Part shown: in pieces, positions 12,074 through 24,704 of the stretch
How positions within the stretch are numbered: the first letter of the stretch is position 1
Layout: every line of letters begins with the position of its first letter
Assembly (NCBI RefSeq): GCF_040115645.1
Contig: NC_089554.1
Coordinates: 2,108,001 to 2,172,000 of the forward strand
Length of the DNA: 64,000 nt
Source of the DNA: Euwallacea fornicatus
Taxonomy: Eukaryota; Arthropoda; Insecta; Coleoptera; Curculionidae
Reading direction: 5' to 3'
Program-made: the position numbers and the translations under genes
The notes under the pieces: model-generated
Seen by the model: the letters and a program-made list of their open reading frames with translations, nothing else
What the model was told of the DNA's origin: nothing
The model's database searches: none

Positions 12074-13020
12074 TATTGTAAGTGTAAATATATACATTTT
12101 TTATTATGTTTTTTTCCTTTACTGAGTTATGTAAAGATTTGTGTTTAAATTTTAAAAGCATACATAAACGAAACTATCGTTGGTATGAAAAAAATTCACT
12201 AAACTTTATTGCAGGATATTTTATCAGCTACAACTTCAGTTCTTATGACTTTTTTCGTAAATGTCGTGGTTTCCGAGTTACTCACGAGAACGGAATTTTA
12301 CGTAAAATGTATACATTAAATCAAATTTTGATAATTTGTGTAACTCTTTTAACACATTGACTGCCGCTTCAGAAAATTACCCAAAACGGATATTTTTCTT
12401 ATGGAAGTTTCTGTATGAAAAAAAAATTACATGTGTACGCGTCACGTGGCATTCAACGTGTTCAAACAATAATATGTTCCAATAATATATTTTTAAATCC
12501 AACTGTCTTACGGGATTGTGGAGTGGAAAAGGAGGTGCTGGGTGGGGTAACTAAAACGTGGTGTTAGTGTATTTTTAGTTTTCCAAAGGGTGATATACCA
12601 CTTGTGTTAAATACATTCCTTGCGTAGGGGCCACGCTAATTTTTTACTTTGTTTTTAGATTCGTACGCATAAGGAATTCCACGCAAAAAACAATTCGGGG
12701 CGAAGGTAAACAGTTTTCATGAAGTGGCACTCAACTTGTTAAAAGAGTCAAATAAATTATTAGTTTTTGTTTCAGTATACATTTTTTGAGTAAAGTTCCG
12801 TTTTTTATGAATATCTCGGAAACCATAACATTTACGAAAAAAAGTCATAAGAAGTAAAGTTGTAGCTGTTGAAATTTTCTATAAAAAAATCTAATGGGCT
12901 TTTCCCATACTAGCGATAGTTTGGGTTATATATGCTTCTAAAATTCCAACACAAATTCTTACATAACTCTGTAATGGAAATAAAGCGCATACAAAAAATT
13001 ATATATTTACACTCACAATA
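12074..13020. mobile_element. Foldback element inserted in the Tc1 at 11901-16102
   Basis: The left end TATTGTAAGTGTAAATATA mirrors the right end (read inward TATTGTGAGTGTAAATATA). The arms of about 400 bp match through GAGTTATGTAA, AACTATCG, CTTATGACTTTTTT, GGTTTCCGAG and AACTCTTTTAACA. It has no coding capacity; the frames at 12106-12360 and 12910-13107 are arm sequence. It sits in the 5' non-coding part of the host Tc1, so it is younger than that element. The arms differ by several percent, so it is not recent. Confidence 0.8.
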
Positions 13021-13530
13021 GTGTTTGATATTAAGAAACATTTTTATTTTTGAATATCTGATTTCCCGTAAAACTAACCCCAAAACTGAAAACAATTTTA
13101 ATTCCAATTAATGAAAAATGGCAGCTAAGTGAATAGGAAATGAACACAATTTAGGCGGCAGCCAAAACAATACGGCCGAAGGGTTGCCTCGCTCGCTGAA
13201 GTCCCTATTACAGTTGTATCCACTATTCGCCAACTTATTGGAAACTGGATCCTAGAAAGTTTAAGCGACTTGTAAAAGGTCATTTGTAAAAACGAAGCAA
13301 TTAGCTGTCAAACAGAAAAAATGAATCATTAAACATATCCAGAAGGGAAAAAGATTAAGATAAATAATAAAAACATTCAAAAGACAGAATTCTACTATTC
13401 AAGGTGTTGTTAAAACTTACAACAAAGACTAGCGTGTGTCGCGAAAAAAGAGAAAAGCTCAAAACAAACAGTTATCAGAGTATGATGAAAGATGGATTAT
13501 GAGACGTGTAACTAATAACCCAAAAGTATG

Positions 13531-15071
13531 CAGCCGCTCAAAAGCATTTGAGTACCTCTTGTTTCACAAGAATTGACACCAAAATTCATGAAAAATATTT
13601 CATTGTTGAGTTCATTAATCTCGTATAAATTTTAATTAACTCATTAAACATATTAAAAAAAAAATAGAAAAATAATGCATATATCTAAATGGATGCTTCA
13701 TCTATATGTATTTTTCGTGATTGAATAACTGCAGTGCACAATCGGGACATTCGTGCCAAGAATTTTTTCAAGATTTCAGGTGTCGTTTCGACTCGAGCTG
13801 TTTCCAAATTATTGAACCAGTCGTTGGCTGATGTGGAAGCCAATTGCCGGACCTTTCTGTGTAACTCGTCCCACAATAATTCAATTGGATTTAAATCCGG
13901 GCTTTGAGGAGGCCAAACCATTAATTTAGCAATATCTTCCTTCTCTAAATCGTGTAAATGTTCATTGCATAATTTGAATGTGTTTTTTGGGTCATTGCCT
14001 TGCTGAAACACGAGATTCTAACCTACAAGCATTAGTCCGGATGGTTTTGCATGAGTTTCTAAAATATCGTGGTATGCTTCTTTCCCCAAAATTTCTTCGA
14101 TTCTCACGATGGCCGCACAGCTGGGCCAGGAAAACAGCCCCAAACTATGATTGACCACTTCCATTTTTACCAGTAGGCACGACACACTCCTTTATTGCAC
14201 GTTCATCCACCGCTCTATGAACTATTCGAATTTCGACTCATCTGTCCATAGCACCTTGTCCAGTCTTTCACTATCCAATGTTGGTGTTTCCGGATCAGTT
14301 CTGCTTATTCCGATTGCGTAAGAAGGGTTTCTTCATAGGTATGTTTCCATGAAGGCTATATTTCTGTAGGCGACGTTTTACCGTAGAAAAACTCTTTGAT
14401 CACCTAATATTTATTTCTCCATTAATTTATGGAGCTATTTAACGTCTATTTCTTTTACTAATCAATGCCATTGAATAATCATCTGCAGATGTAGTAGCTG
14501 TTAGACTCCCACTTCCTCGTTTATTTTGAAAACCACCCGTTTTTTTGTTTTTTTTTTAGAATGTTGTCAACGGCGGACTGAACTAAATGTAATTCTCTGG
14601 CAATTGGTCGGTTGCTTTTGCCACCCTTGTGGTAAGCCACTGCTAGCGCAAGGGTTACGTTGTCTAGTTATCTTCTTTTAGACATTATTTTTAACTATTT
14701 AGCATTTTATATCACACACTGCCTTATTACTGCGAAAATGTTAGTATACTAACTTTAATTTCGGTGTATTATGCCAAATCGCTAACAACACGACATTAAT
14801 ATCGCTATCTCGAATAACAATAACAAAAACAAATCCAGATTACCCCCGTAAATCATTTTAAACTGTTACATCTGACTTTTTTCAAGTCCCATAACGGTTT
14901 TATTTAAATTTTTAATTTCGTAGGCAATAATGTCCTCAAGCTAATATTAATTTGTGCATAAATGCCATGTTGGAGTTAAGTAATTAAATGTATTCAAAGG
15001 GGATATTTACAATCTTTATTTATTTAAACAATACGACAAAATGAGGATGCCCAAGTACTTTTGAGCGGTAG
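13531..15071 (-). mobile_element. Tc1-like element inserted in another Tc1
   Basis: The left end CAGCCGCTCAAAAGCATTTG and the right end read inward (CTACCGCTCAAAAGTACTTG) form short terminal inverted repeats, with TA at both borders (slightly altered at the left). The 1541-bp size is normal for Tc1. It interrupts the reading frame of the surrounding plus-strand transposase exactly between V(NNPKV) and S(SALQV). Its own transposase is on the minus strand. Confidence 0.85.
13685..14680 (-). pseudogene. Tc1-like transposase relic of the inserted element
   Basis: The C-terminal catalytic half is an intact 108-codon frame at 14011-13685. It has QQGNDPKNTF, where the family's second catalytic Asp (QQDNDPKHT) has become Gly, and WPPQSPDLNPIELLWDEL, which retains the third catalytic Glu. 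Upstream, towards 14680, the middle and N-terminal parts are recognisable only in pieces (for example IIVWGCFPGPA) and are broken by stops and frameshifts. Confidence 0.85.
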
Positions 15072-16104
15072 TACAAGTGCTCTCCAAGTAGCCACCGATG
15101 TACGACAAGAACTGAACATTAATGTTAGTGCTCAGACCATTCGAAGGATATTACATAAACATAATTTTCACGCACGAATACCCTGGGGAAACCCTATTAA
15201 TCGTAAAAAAAGAATGGACTTCGCAAGGACGTTATAAGGACAAGGATCTTGCTTTCGTAGGACAGTTCTTTTTAGCGACGAGAATAAATATAACATCTGG
15301 GGAAGTGATGTGATGGAAGACAAATGGTATGATGAACACCGAATACTAAACTAGATCCACAAAATTTAAGATTCATAGTAAAACATGGTGAGGCTTCGGT
15401 GTTGGTACGGGGGTGTATGGCTTCCAGTGGAGTGGACATGTTACATTTTATTGGCGGCATGAATGAACAAATTCGTTTATGTACATATTTTAAAACAATA
15501 CATGAGAAGCAGCGCAGAAAAATGAGGAATTTTTGAACACCTGAAATTTCATGCTGACAATGGTGCAAAGCGCACCTCGGGGGTAGCAAAGCACTGGCAG
15601 TTGTACAGTTGCCTCAAGGTGTCGCAAATACCCCCACAATAGCCCGATTTAAACGTAATCCAGCATTTGTTGGATATAAAAAAAAAATTAGAACTCGAAC
15701 GATTTCAAATTAAAATTGAGTTGAAAATGACACTTCAACAAGAATGGGCAAATATTCATCCCTCGGTTACAGAAAATTTGGTCAAATCGACGCCGCGTGG
15801 CTTGACAATGCTGATAGATCAAAAATGATACCAAACAATTAAATTTTATATGAACTCTTTTTTTTTAAGTTTCAGTGACGTGAACAGTTTTGCCTGTGGC
15901 CGAGATTTTGTTCATTTTCTGTTCAATCAACTTTCATTTTTTATTAATCAAAAATTAAGTCGTTTTAAATTTCGTAATAACAATAATTAATAAACAATGA
16001 TTCTTGCCCCCAAAGGTTTTTTTGTTAACTTGTCAATTTCACCGAAAAAAGAACAATATAACATGGAATGATGAGGTGTACTGTTTTGGCTGTAATGCAC
16101 TGTA

Positions 16105-17999
16105 GGACATAGCAAAAAATTGACGGGACTTCATTAAAATTGGTCCCATTTTGGAACGGAAGGCTGCTATGTATGAGTGCCTCTGCGATGTCATTTCGTT
16201 GTCAGAGATGTGTCATGGGTCTGCATAAATCTCTATAAGTGAACCTGGGAACACGCGTTTGAAAAAATCCAACCGTAGATTTAAAAATTTGGGTTTTCAT
16301 TATTGTTATTATAATAAACATTTATAAAAATACCGAAACGTGTAAAATTTCAATTTTTAAAAATTACTTTAAATAAATAAAATAATATTTAATTAACTTT
16401 TTTTATAAAAATATACAAAAAATAACAGTTTATAAAAGTTATCTAATAAAATTTAAAAAATATATTTTATCTAAATTTAATGAAAAGATGTTTCAAATGC
16501 AAAAATGTGTATCGTTGGTGGTAGTAAAACCAAGTTTTTTTTTGGCGACATCTAGCACATCTCTTTTTTAACTGACCATCTGCAGGAGAATTTGTTGGTC
16601 CTGGCATGTGACTGGTTCCAGTAATTTCAAATAACCTTGCTCTCAATGTTCTCGGAAAAATCTTCCTTGTTTGAGCGCAAAGATAAGAATGGAAGAATAA
16701 GCGCCCTTCCAAGAGATTTAAAAAATGCTTGCCTTTACACAATGCTTGTGCTTTGCCATTCCTTTTTCGTTTTTTAAGTCTATGGTATAACATAGGCAAC
16801 GAGATAGATAGGCAGTTTTATCGGCACATATAACAGGTATTATTTCATGTAGATTCTCATAGTGTAGTGAAAGCAGCTGACACGGATAGAGATAGGATTG
16901 TGAATAATTTATGAAGTAGGTAAACAAAGAAGCACCGAAGATTGGTATAACGTGATTTGTTGGTATTGAGGGCTCAAGTGAGATGACCGTGACTCCGCTG
17001 CGCCCAGGGAGCATTCTCTTCTCATCATTTCAAGAAACGATTCCAAAGAAGCAGCATCAACAATAATTTATTTATGTTAAGTTTCTGAAGTGTTAACGCG
17101 TTAAATAACGAATGAAAAAAGATTTACCAATTTTTTTCAAAAAAGAAAATTTGATATGAATTTCGAGTTTCATGAAGTGGCCTGCCAGCTGCGAGTCACA
17201 AAAAAGGTTGGGGGCTTAAAAGGAGATTGACTCTTAAAAAATACTCTCCCGTGAATTGTCAGTATGATTCAGAAAGCTGAATTATACATATATGCCTTTA
17301 AGCTATATACCTACACTGAAAATTTAACATAAATATCTCAAAAACTAACAATTTTCTAAATCGAAATCTGACTGACTCTCACTGTGGGTAATGGTACTCA
17401 TATAGGAATAAACGAGAGTATAGGGCGTTCTAAGCAGATCTGAGCACGCTGAACATTTGTGCCACCTCGTATTTGTTTCAAAAATTGAAAATGCCTTTTT
17501 CATATTTATTTTATATTCCTCGGTGTATTGAAATATTCGGATCTATTGTAGAATGTAAAAATGAAGTTTACAAACGGTCTAATTTTTTGGCACAAAATTA
17601 CCACATAATTTTACACGCGGTAATAAACGGTCGGTAATAATGTATTATAAAATTGGAGTAGCGGTGTTGACACTCCAATCATAGCGGAAAAGTCTATGCA
17701 GAAAAATCCGGTTGATACCAGAGTTGAGAGAACTTCCTATAGCAAACCATTAGGCACGTAGCTGGGTGCGATAATTGAGAAGTAATTGTTTTAAAATCGA
17801 CAAATCTCCCATGATTGTTAAAGAAGTAGACTCGGAAGTGGCACGAAGTGGGTGTGGGTGTATGAGGCCAGATACTAAAGCCACTGTTGTAAATGGTAAA
17901 AAACAGATATTTGATCTGATTGCTTTGCGAATTGCAAACAGAAGTGGAAAAGAATTTAAGCGATTAACGAAATGCGTTAAATACGTTCTTTTTTTTGTA
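16105..17999. other. No recognisable gene; AT-rich tract
   Basis: An extremely AT-rich tract lies at about 16300-16490. No gene or transposon is recognised. The minus-strand frames near 16467-17014 show no family features. Confidence 0.4.
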
Positions 18000-18180
18000 T
18001 ATAGAGGAGGGAAACCTTCAAAAGGTACCCGATCTGATGCTCTAGCGACCGCGGGTTATGCGGAATTCGTCCCCGAGTGGGACGCCTACCCACTAAAAGC
18101 CTCCTCTCTTCACCTTGGATCCCCCCCGGAACCACCGTTAGGCATTACTTTGGGGGGCGGGGGAATACGTTCATTTATTA
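18000..18180. repeat. GC-rich patch, possible transposon end
   Basis: An abruptly GC-rich segment in AT-rich surroundings. On the minus strand it reads GGAGGCTTTTAGTGGGTAGG followed by GAATTCCGCATAACCCGCGG, which reminds me of 3' untranslated ends of some insect non-LTR retrotransposons. I cannot verify this. A 137-codon plus-strand frame (17775-18188) runs across it but switches composition midway and matches nothing I know. Confidence 0.25.
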
Positions 18181-18188
18181 AATTTTGA

Positions 18189-19761
18189 ACAAATTATATA
18201 TATTAGATAACAAGATTCGCATCATTGGTCATTTGGGATTCTCCCGCTTATCAGGCGTCATGAGGGACATGCACTATCGACCCACTTAATGGGGCATTTG
18301 AATTTGTATCTCTCTTTCTTTTTCAAACAGAGGTTGAGCAAAATGAGAGTCTCTCTCTTCGACAACTTAATTATTCTTCATTTGACTGCAGAACCAACGA
18401 TATGTGCTTAGAAAAAACCACTCGCAACCCACAAACTATTGTTTATCCCAAAACACCTATTTTTCCGAATCCCTTTATTTAAATGGTTAGACGAGCTTTA
18501 CTATGCATAGAAATGGATACATTAAGATTCCAATCTCTTTGCTTGTTGCTCCGGAAATTTCTTTATATTTACCTAGAAGCTAAAAAAATGAAAAAAATTC
18601 TAATGCGTCTGAGCCTTTTAATTTAATTGCCAAATGAAACTATTTCATGTGTTACATAAACTTTCTAGCCAAGCCCTTTGTAATAACTAAAATAGCTCAA
18701 TTACATATTATAAGATTAATTCTACCCTTGCCCCGGGTTATTTTGGTAAAGCCATGTAATTAAAATGGGATCAGACAACGACAACAACAAAGACACAGAC
18801 CATATTATCAAAGCCAAAGGCCAGAGGTATATGGCAACCTCAGAGGGATTTACCTAAATGATACCTACACTATTTTGGATCAGGTACTCGAAATGCTTTT
18901 GGGAGAGCCAGCAAAATATATGGTCTGCTTACACGACATGGTTTTAGGGATTGAAAGAAAAACACGCTTTAATAATTCAAAGAGGACGTGATGAAAAAAA
19001 CAATAATAGTATTTAAAGAAAATGGCCTCGTTATTATGGAAAAGGGAAATTACAGCGCATTTAAAATTGATTAAACATTATTGCGTTTGCCCATGTAAAC
19101 GCTCTGCAGGGTTTTCATTACGTCGTTTTAAATAATTTAGTGCTGGAACGTATTACAAAAAAAAAAAAAAACTTTTATTTGCTTTAAACTGGTGCATGTC
19201 ATATTTCTGCCATAGTCCTAAATATAGAATTATTGAGATTTGAAAGCTGAAAGCTTTCCAACTTTCATTTGGTCGGGTTAAAAACGTTATGGAGCCAATT
19301 TAAAAGGACAGGACGATACAGCCTTAATGAGGTCAACATTTAAATTACTATTACTGCAAGATGAGTTCAATAGAATGGCTTTTACATGTCGGGGTCGTAA
19401 AGCATTTACTATAAACTGGAAGCACGTATCTTCCCATCAAGCCATCACACGTTTAATAGCTTATGCTGCATATAGCATAAATCGGATATTATGGTTAATC
19501 TGATGCATTTTAGGGTTAGGGAAACGTTTCCTGATTTATGCTGTTATTATGTTAATGGTTAAGCGTAGTAGATATAGGCAGGTATTAAAACTATCGATCG
19601 AAAATTCGTGATGATAATTTTAATGAATTTGCCATTTAAGTGATCTACGTGATCCAAAAAGTTGATACGATCGATGAAACGTTGATGTAAAATCGATGTG
19701 TCACTCCTAATGTTTGTTAAACTGTTTTCTGAACATCCTATTTAACTCGTCAATGTATTTC
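18189..19761. other. No recognisable gene
   Basis: AT-rich sequence with a 16-A run near 19157-19172. Nothing supported. Confidence 0.4.
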
Positions 19762-19953
19762 TCATCGGACAGTTTCCGGTCTCATGAATTTGTCATGAGG
19801 GAGCTTCTGGTCCTTTTCTCGTTTCTGCAGATCTTCCATGATGCGGGTAAATTGCTCCCGCAATCTCTGCTCTTCTTTGATCCAAATTTGTGTCTGCTCA
19901 ACTTGCCGTAGTGCTGTTTTTCGAACATGAGTCGATTTTATAATTGCGCTGAT
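19762..19953 (-). pseudogene. Coiled-coil-like coding fragment, unrecognised
   Basis: On the minus strand 63 codons are open between a TGA at 19956-19954 and a TGA at 19764-19762. The product includes ALRQVEQTQIWIKEEQRLRE and IMEDLQKREKDQKLP, with the regular heptad-like spacing and Glu/Lys/Gln richness of a coiled coil. That bias is unusual for random AT-rich DNA. Adjacent minus-strand sequence up to about 20200 has broken frames with plausible coding character. It may be a decayed retrocopy or an exon remnant. I cannot name a parent gene. Confidence 0.3.
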
Positions 19954-19956
19954 TCA

Positions 19957-21794
19957 GGTCCACACAGTGCAAATTCCAGGATCGATGCGTTTAAAATCTC
20001 GATTGCAGTAGAATTGGGTTCCTTCGAGAGTGAAAAAATCGGCGCTCAGTTGGGCCTACGAGCATTGAAGCCGCTTCCAACAAGGACTTTGAAGGCAAAG
20101 CGATACCTTCCCGTTCTCGTGTTAAATCTCAAAACCGCTAAAAGTTCTTCATCCTACGACCTATACCACCTCCATTCAGCATCCCATTACCGGTGAAATG
20201 CTTGAATTCATTAAAATTCCCCATTTGCTCAAAAATATCAGGTCAGTGTTTTCGTTTCGTTTGGATGACGAAGATGTTTGTTCTTAAGATATCTTTTCTG
20301 ATAATTTTTAAGTTATTCAGATTTTTAGAGAAGTTTTGAGATGTTCCAACGCAGGCTTCAAAAGTTTTCTGCCAGGCTTGGTTCGCTTCATGAAAATCTA
20401 TGTGTACTTCAGGTAGTCTTAGTTGTCCTGGAAAATATTTAGGTTTTTTTCTGTATTTTTCGATAGTTTTTCAATGGCTTTGCTTAATTTAACTTTTTTC
20501 TACAGAGGGAATTATTTTGATTGTTGTGTATCTCGGAATTGTCGATTTTTGGCTATTTTCTACACATTTTTGAAACTGCTGTTCGAAATGTTTTTCGATT
20601 TTTGAGTCCCGTGATTATCGAGAAGTTTTGCCGTTTACTTGATTAAAATCCGGTCTTGCAACCGGACGTCTTGGCTTTTTTGTTGAACAGTTAATAATCG
20701 TTATTATCGGTTATATTTCCATATAAGTCCAGCATTGATTTCACGCAGAGAAATAAATAACGCGAGATATTTGATAGCCAAAGTATTCGTTGGAGAATTC
20801 TAAAATATTACGTCAAGATGCTAACAAAATAATAATTTAGTAGTTATTAAATGTTAAATTTAGTTTAGCATAATCCTGTAGGCAAATGCAGATTAGTAAT
20901 TTTATGAGCAGTAGAGCCTTTCAAGTTTTATGAATAGCTCGGTCGTTCCCTAATAATTGCAGATGCTTCATATTCCGTCATACAATTGGTAAACAAAGTA
21001 ATAAACCTTCTCACAATGTACAGTTAAGTTATCCGCTAGTGCTAGAAAATTAATTAGGAATATGAGGATACGTCTTTTGATTTATTGGGTAATTTATTAA
21101 GTTATGGATAAAGCGGACCACACCTCTCTGTCAATGCGTTAATTTCCCTCGGTACTTGAACCTTGAAAAATCTTTTGGGTAATTTGTTTACATGCATGCC
21201 CAAATCGCAAAACCGGTACTTGTAAGAAGTACATACAAATCAACCTTGGAGGCATGTTAATTTGTGAAGAAAAAAGTTTAACTTTTGATACGTTGAAGTA
21301 CCTACTATGAAGGTTCGTTGACGGTTCATTTATTAAAAACTGCAAATTGACCTTTGAGAAGGCATGTGAAAGACGGTGTATTTGCCTCATTAATCCACTA
21401 TATTGGCCTGGGGTCAATCAAAGAGAACAAGCTAATAATTAAACTGAATTAATTCAGGCGTAACGGAAAATCCACAATCGATGTCTATACGCATAGTTTA
21501 ATACGGGGAAATCTATTTATTCTGTTCCGCTTAAATGGGAATGCGGATTGTGTTTTTAGATTTTTATTTTTTAGACCTCTGCTATTTTGTCGAATGATCT
21601 TGTTCCCCTCTATTTTTTGTGTTTCTCTTATACCTTCCGAATTTATTAATCGAGCACTCTAAACCTTAAAAACCTCATCATGTTTTTTCAATCTTAGTGC
21701 ATTTAATTTGCCCCTAGTAGACCCCTTGCCTTTTACATTGAACAACTTTCGTGTAGCACCTGACGGGGTAATACGTTAAAATACATATAACACA
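19957..21794. other. No recognisable gene
   Basis: Apart from possible decayed coding sequence up to about 20200, I see nothing supported here. Confidence 0.4.
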
Positions 21795-21796
21795 TA

Positions 21797-23487
21797 CAGA
21801 GTGTTCAAAAAATGAAAGAAGCTGTAACTCAGTTAATTATGAACGGATTTTGATGAACTAAAAACCAATTAAAAACTTATTTTTCAGACCGCTAAATGAC
21901 GTCAAAGTCACCATTTTTTTTTTACTTAACTTCTAACTCCAGGTGTTAACTTCAGAATTTCAAATCGAACTCCATATTTTTCTTACCTCTTTCAAGGAAA
22001 ATAGTTTTCTGAATGTAATGCTGTATGACAAGTTAATGTTAAAACAATTTTTGATTGCAAATGCTGAACAGTCTGAGTTATGTAACCATCTGTATCTTCG
22101 CGGGGCCATCTGCATTATTCTATAGTCATCTGCAGTTAATTCAATCTCATCCTATTGTATCGTCTTATGCGAAGACACCTGGACCCATCAACAAGCGGCG
22201 CCCATATGATACCCAGTGAGAAAAGGCAAAATAAAGTCGCCCTTTACTATTGTGATCACAATATTCTTACTCATAATTTTCTATGAGCAGTTTTGCTTCA
22301 TGTGCAATTATTTTAAATTAGTTCTTTAGTGCAATGAAAATAGTTAATATTATCGACGACAATTATCAAGTTTTAATTTCAGTTGAAATTATTTAAAAAT
22401 GAACGTGGTAATGGTGAAATGGTAAGTTTGCGACACCCCTTAATAGCAAAATAAATGTTGAAGGATTAAATGTTTGTTTCCAAGGAAAATGGGTAGGAAC
22501 CAATTGTCCTGTCTGTTGGCCAGCTCATTCACCGCATCTCTCTCCGTTGGATTTTTGGCTATGGAACTACGTTCAAGATAAACTCTATGTTTTTCAGATA
22601 GAAAATGTCGATATTTTAAGGCAAAAAATTATAAATGCTTTATACAAAGTTATGCCAAATACTATCATCAATACTATATATATATTGTAATCAGAAGATG
22701 TCAGTTACATATATGTACAACATGATAATAGTCCATTCAAGCAATACCATTTGAAATGATGCTTTGTGTAAACTACGGATAAATACGTTGTTAAATGCAG
22801 ATGGAGAATCCTATTTGTAATGTTCAAACCAATGTATTACTGCTCAAAGAAATAAACATTTTTATTTTTTTCGGTTCGAAATTGTTTTAATATTAACTTG
22901 TTAAACATCATCAGATTCAGTAAATAGTTTCTACAGGCTAATTTACAATAGTCAATTTCAGCATAACTGCTCACAGAAAATTATAAGGAAGAATGATGTG
23001 GTTCCAATAGCTAGGGGCTATTGGATTTATCTTGTCTTTTCTCGCTGGGTATCATAGATGCATTACTCGTCTGTGGCGTAAAGCGTTTTTGTAGAAGACG
23101 ATAGAGTAGGATGAAATGGACGGAAATGCATGTAACTTAGACGACCCCATGACAATATAGATGCTTATATAACCTGTTATGTCCAAATTTAGGACACAAC
23201 TAGGCTACATAACTCATATTGTTCAAATTTTTGCATTTCTTTCAGTTAAAAATATTTTAACATTAACTTATCACGCATTATCAAATTCAGAAAAATATTT
23301 TCGATTGAAAAAAAATGATGTTCTATTCGAAATTCTCAAGTTAACACCTGAAACATAAGAAATTGAGTTAAATAATCAATTTTGGCGTTACTTACTATGT
23401 AGTCTGAAAAATGCCATTTTATTTGGTTTTTAATTCATCAAAATCCATTAAAAATTAATTGAGTTATAGCTTCGCCCATTTTTCTCA
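21797..23487 (+). mobile_element. Mariner-like element with about 450-bp inverted arms
   Basis: The left arm starts CAGAGTGTTCAAAAAATGAA after TA and runs to about 22260. The right arm (about 23030-23487) is its inverse, through landmarks GGTGTTAACTT, AAATGCTGAACAGTC-like, GATGAGATTGAATT-like and ATGATACCCAGTGAGAAAAG. The outermost dozen bases of the right end are missing. Between the arms lies the C-terminal part of a mariner-like transposase at 22481-22690. This looks like a deleted autonomous element that retained unusually long terminal inverted repeats. Confidence 0.75.
22481..22690 (+). pseudogene. Mariner-like transposase, C-terminal fragment
   Basis: The frame encodes QGKWVGTNCPVCWPAHSPH then LSPLDFWLWNYVQDKLY, matching the family signature W-P-x-R-S-P-D-L-x-P-L-D-F-F-L-W-G that surrounds the third catalytic residue. 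Here the P-D of the signature has changed to P-H, which would remove that catalytic Asp. It ends near a TAA at 22688-22690. Only about 70 codons remain; the N-terminal and first two catalytic blocks are absent. Confidence 0.85.
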
Positions 23488-23990
23488 GATACCTTGCACA
23501 TGGATTCTTGCCAAGGGTTGGTGGTAAATGATCCGACGTTATTCCAAATGCTATCCAACACTTTTTCTTCGCCAAAGTGTAGGAGATTTAAAATAATGCT
23601 CGAAGGTGGACTGTCCTGAACATTTTTATAATTACTCAAACAAGAAGATCGGCACATCATAAAAGTGTATTTAGAAAGAAGCAGTCATGCTTCATTTTAG
23701 ATCATAAAATAGTTAAAATCATAAGAACAATTACATATTCTATACAGGTGTTAGGCTCAAGGATCTCGATGTGTCATGTATAAATATTACATCGGAAAGT
23801 GAACGTTTCATACAAATGATCGGCGAGTCGTTTTGCAGTTGCAGGCCTAAAGGTAAGCCCTCGGGTAAAACTATATTTAGTTCGTCACTGGTTCTAGGGG
23901 AACTCTATAAAGTTACATCTATTTATAGATATTGTATCTCGTGATGTATTGAATGGTGGTATAGTGAAATGAAGACATAATTAATATTAC
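23488..23990. other. No recognisable gene
   Basis: Nothing supported in this stretch. Confidence 0.4.
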
Positions 23991-23994
23991 ATGT

Positions 23995-24160
23995 GGACTC
24001 AGTACCGCCCTTTATGGGGGGTGCAAGATTGGGCGCCTGCCCAGCGAGGCGAACGAAATTTTCTGGTCCTTGGTTTTTCTTGAGGATAGGAGGGCGGTGA
24101 TAAAAAATTTCGCTCAGGGCGCCTGACTTGGCAAAGCCGGCCTTCCACGGCATCAAAGGT
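23995..24160. repeat. GC-rich dispersed repeat, copy 1
   Basis: A GC-rich island containing TTTTCTTGAGGATAGGAGGG, ATTTCGCTCAGGGCGCCTGA and CTTGGCAAAG. The same order of motifs appears at 26730-26860. The minus strand is open for 77 codons, but this is probably incidental. The family is unknown to me. Confidence 0.45.
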
Positions 24161-24704
24161 ATAATACTATTCTTCGAGCGATGAACATCTCCATCGACAT
24201 ACTACAACATTAGTTTGCACATCAGTAGCTCTACGCACAGAAAAGCAGAGAGAATAATGAAATATAAAACGTAAAAATGCGATACAACACAAGGTATATA
24301 GCAAGAATTTACCACAATACATTCTCATGATTTTAGTTCAGCGAAACAATGTTTTTTTTTCAGTTTTTTATTGTTGCCTCATTCTTTTTTTTCGTCATGG
24401 TATTTTGATTAAATTCGAGCGTGTTTGTTTTTCTAGGCATTTGGGCCAAATGGAAACTACAAGACAAATATAGTAATGTATTTGTAATTGTTTCGAGGCT
24501 AAAATGTCATGTAAAAAAGTGGTAACTTTTTAAATTTAGGATTGAGATTTGTGTTTAAAATATAATTTCAAAGATGTTTTTGAGTAAATTTTAAATACGA
24601 AAAAGAAACATGGCGGATAAGATACCTTGTTCTAATGTGTAAGAGTAGGCTTTACTTAGGCGCCCATGTCAGCCTTTGCCTGTCCACAATTGGTGGTTTC
24701 TTCC
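24161..24704. other. No recognisable gene
   Basis: Nothing supported in this stretch. Confidence 0.4.

Larger units (their letters stand above)
13280..15843 (+). pseudogene. Tc1 transposase relic split by another Tc1
   Basis: The N-terminal part at 13280-13530 carries two helix-turn-helix-like segments ending QLSEYDERWIMRRVTNNPKV. After the inserted Tc1 the same protein resumes at 15074 with SALQVATDVRQELNINVSAQ, then TIRRILHKHNFHARIPWG and the first catalytic block VLFSDENKYNIWGSD. Later blocks are FHADNGAKRTS (second Asp) and PDLNVIQHLLD, where the family normally has N-P-I-E-x-L-W, so the catalytic Glu has become Gln. Several stops (for example after DFARTL) and frameshifts confirm decay. 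The product would have been a DD34E cut-and-paste transposase. Confidence 0.85.
11901..16102 (+). mobile_element. Tc1-family element, host of two later insertions
   Basis: The ends are inverted repeats. The left begins CAGTGTGTCACCGCCAAAAC (11901); the right, read inward, begins CAGTGCATTACAGCCAAAAC (from 16102). They match for about 110 bp, including TTAACAAAA and GGCAAGAATCA. TA follows the right end. Removing the foldback at 12074-13020 and the Tc1 at 13531-15071 leaves about 1.7 kb, the usual size of a Tc1 element, which supports the boundaries. It encodes the plus-strand transposase relic at 13280-15843. Confidence 0.85.

Noticed and set aside
17775..18188. 137-codon plus-strand frame
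   Set aside because: Composition switches midway into a GC-rich patch, and I see no protein family features; likely chance across a repeat.
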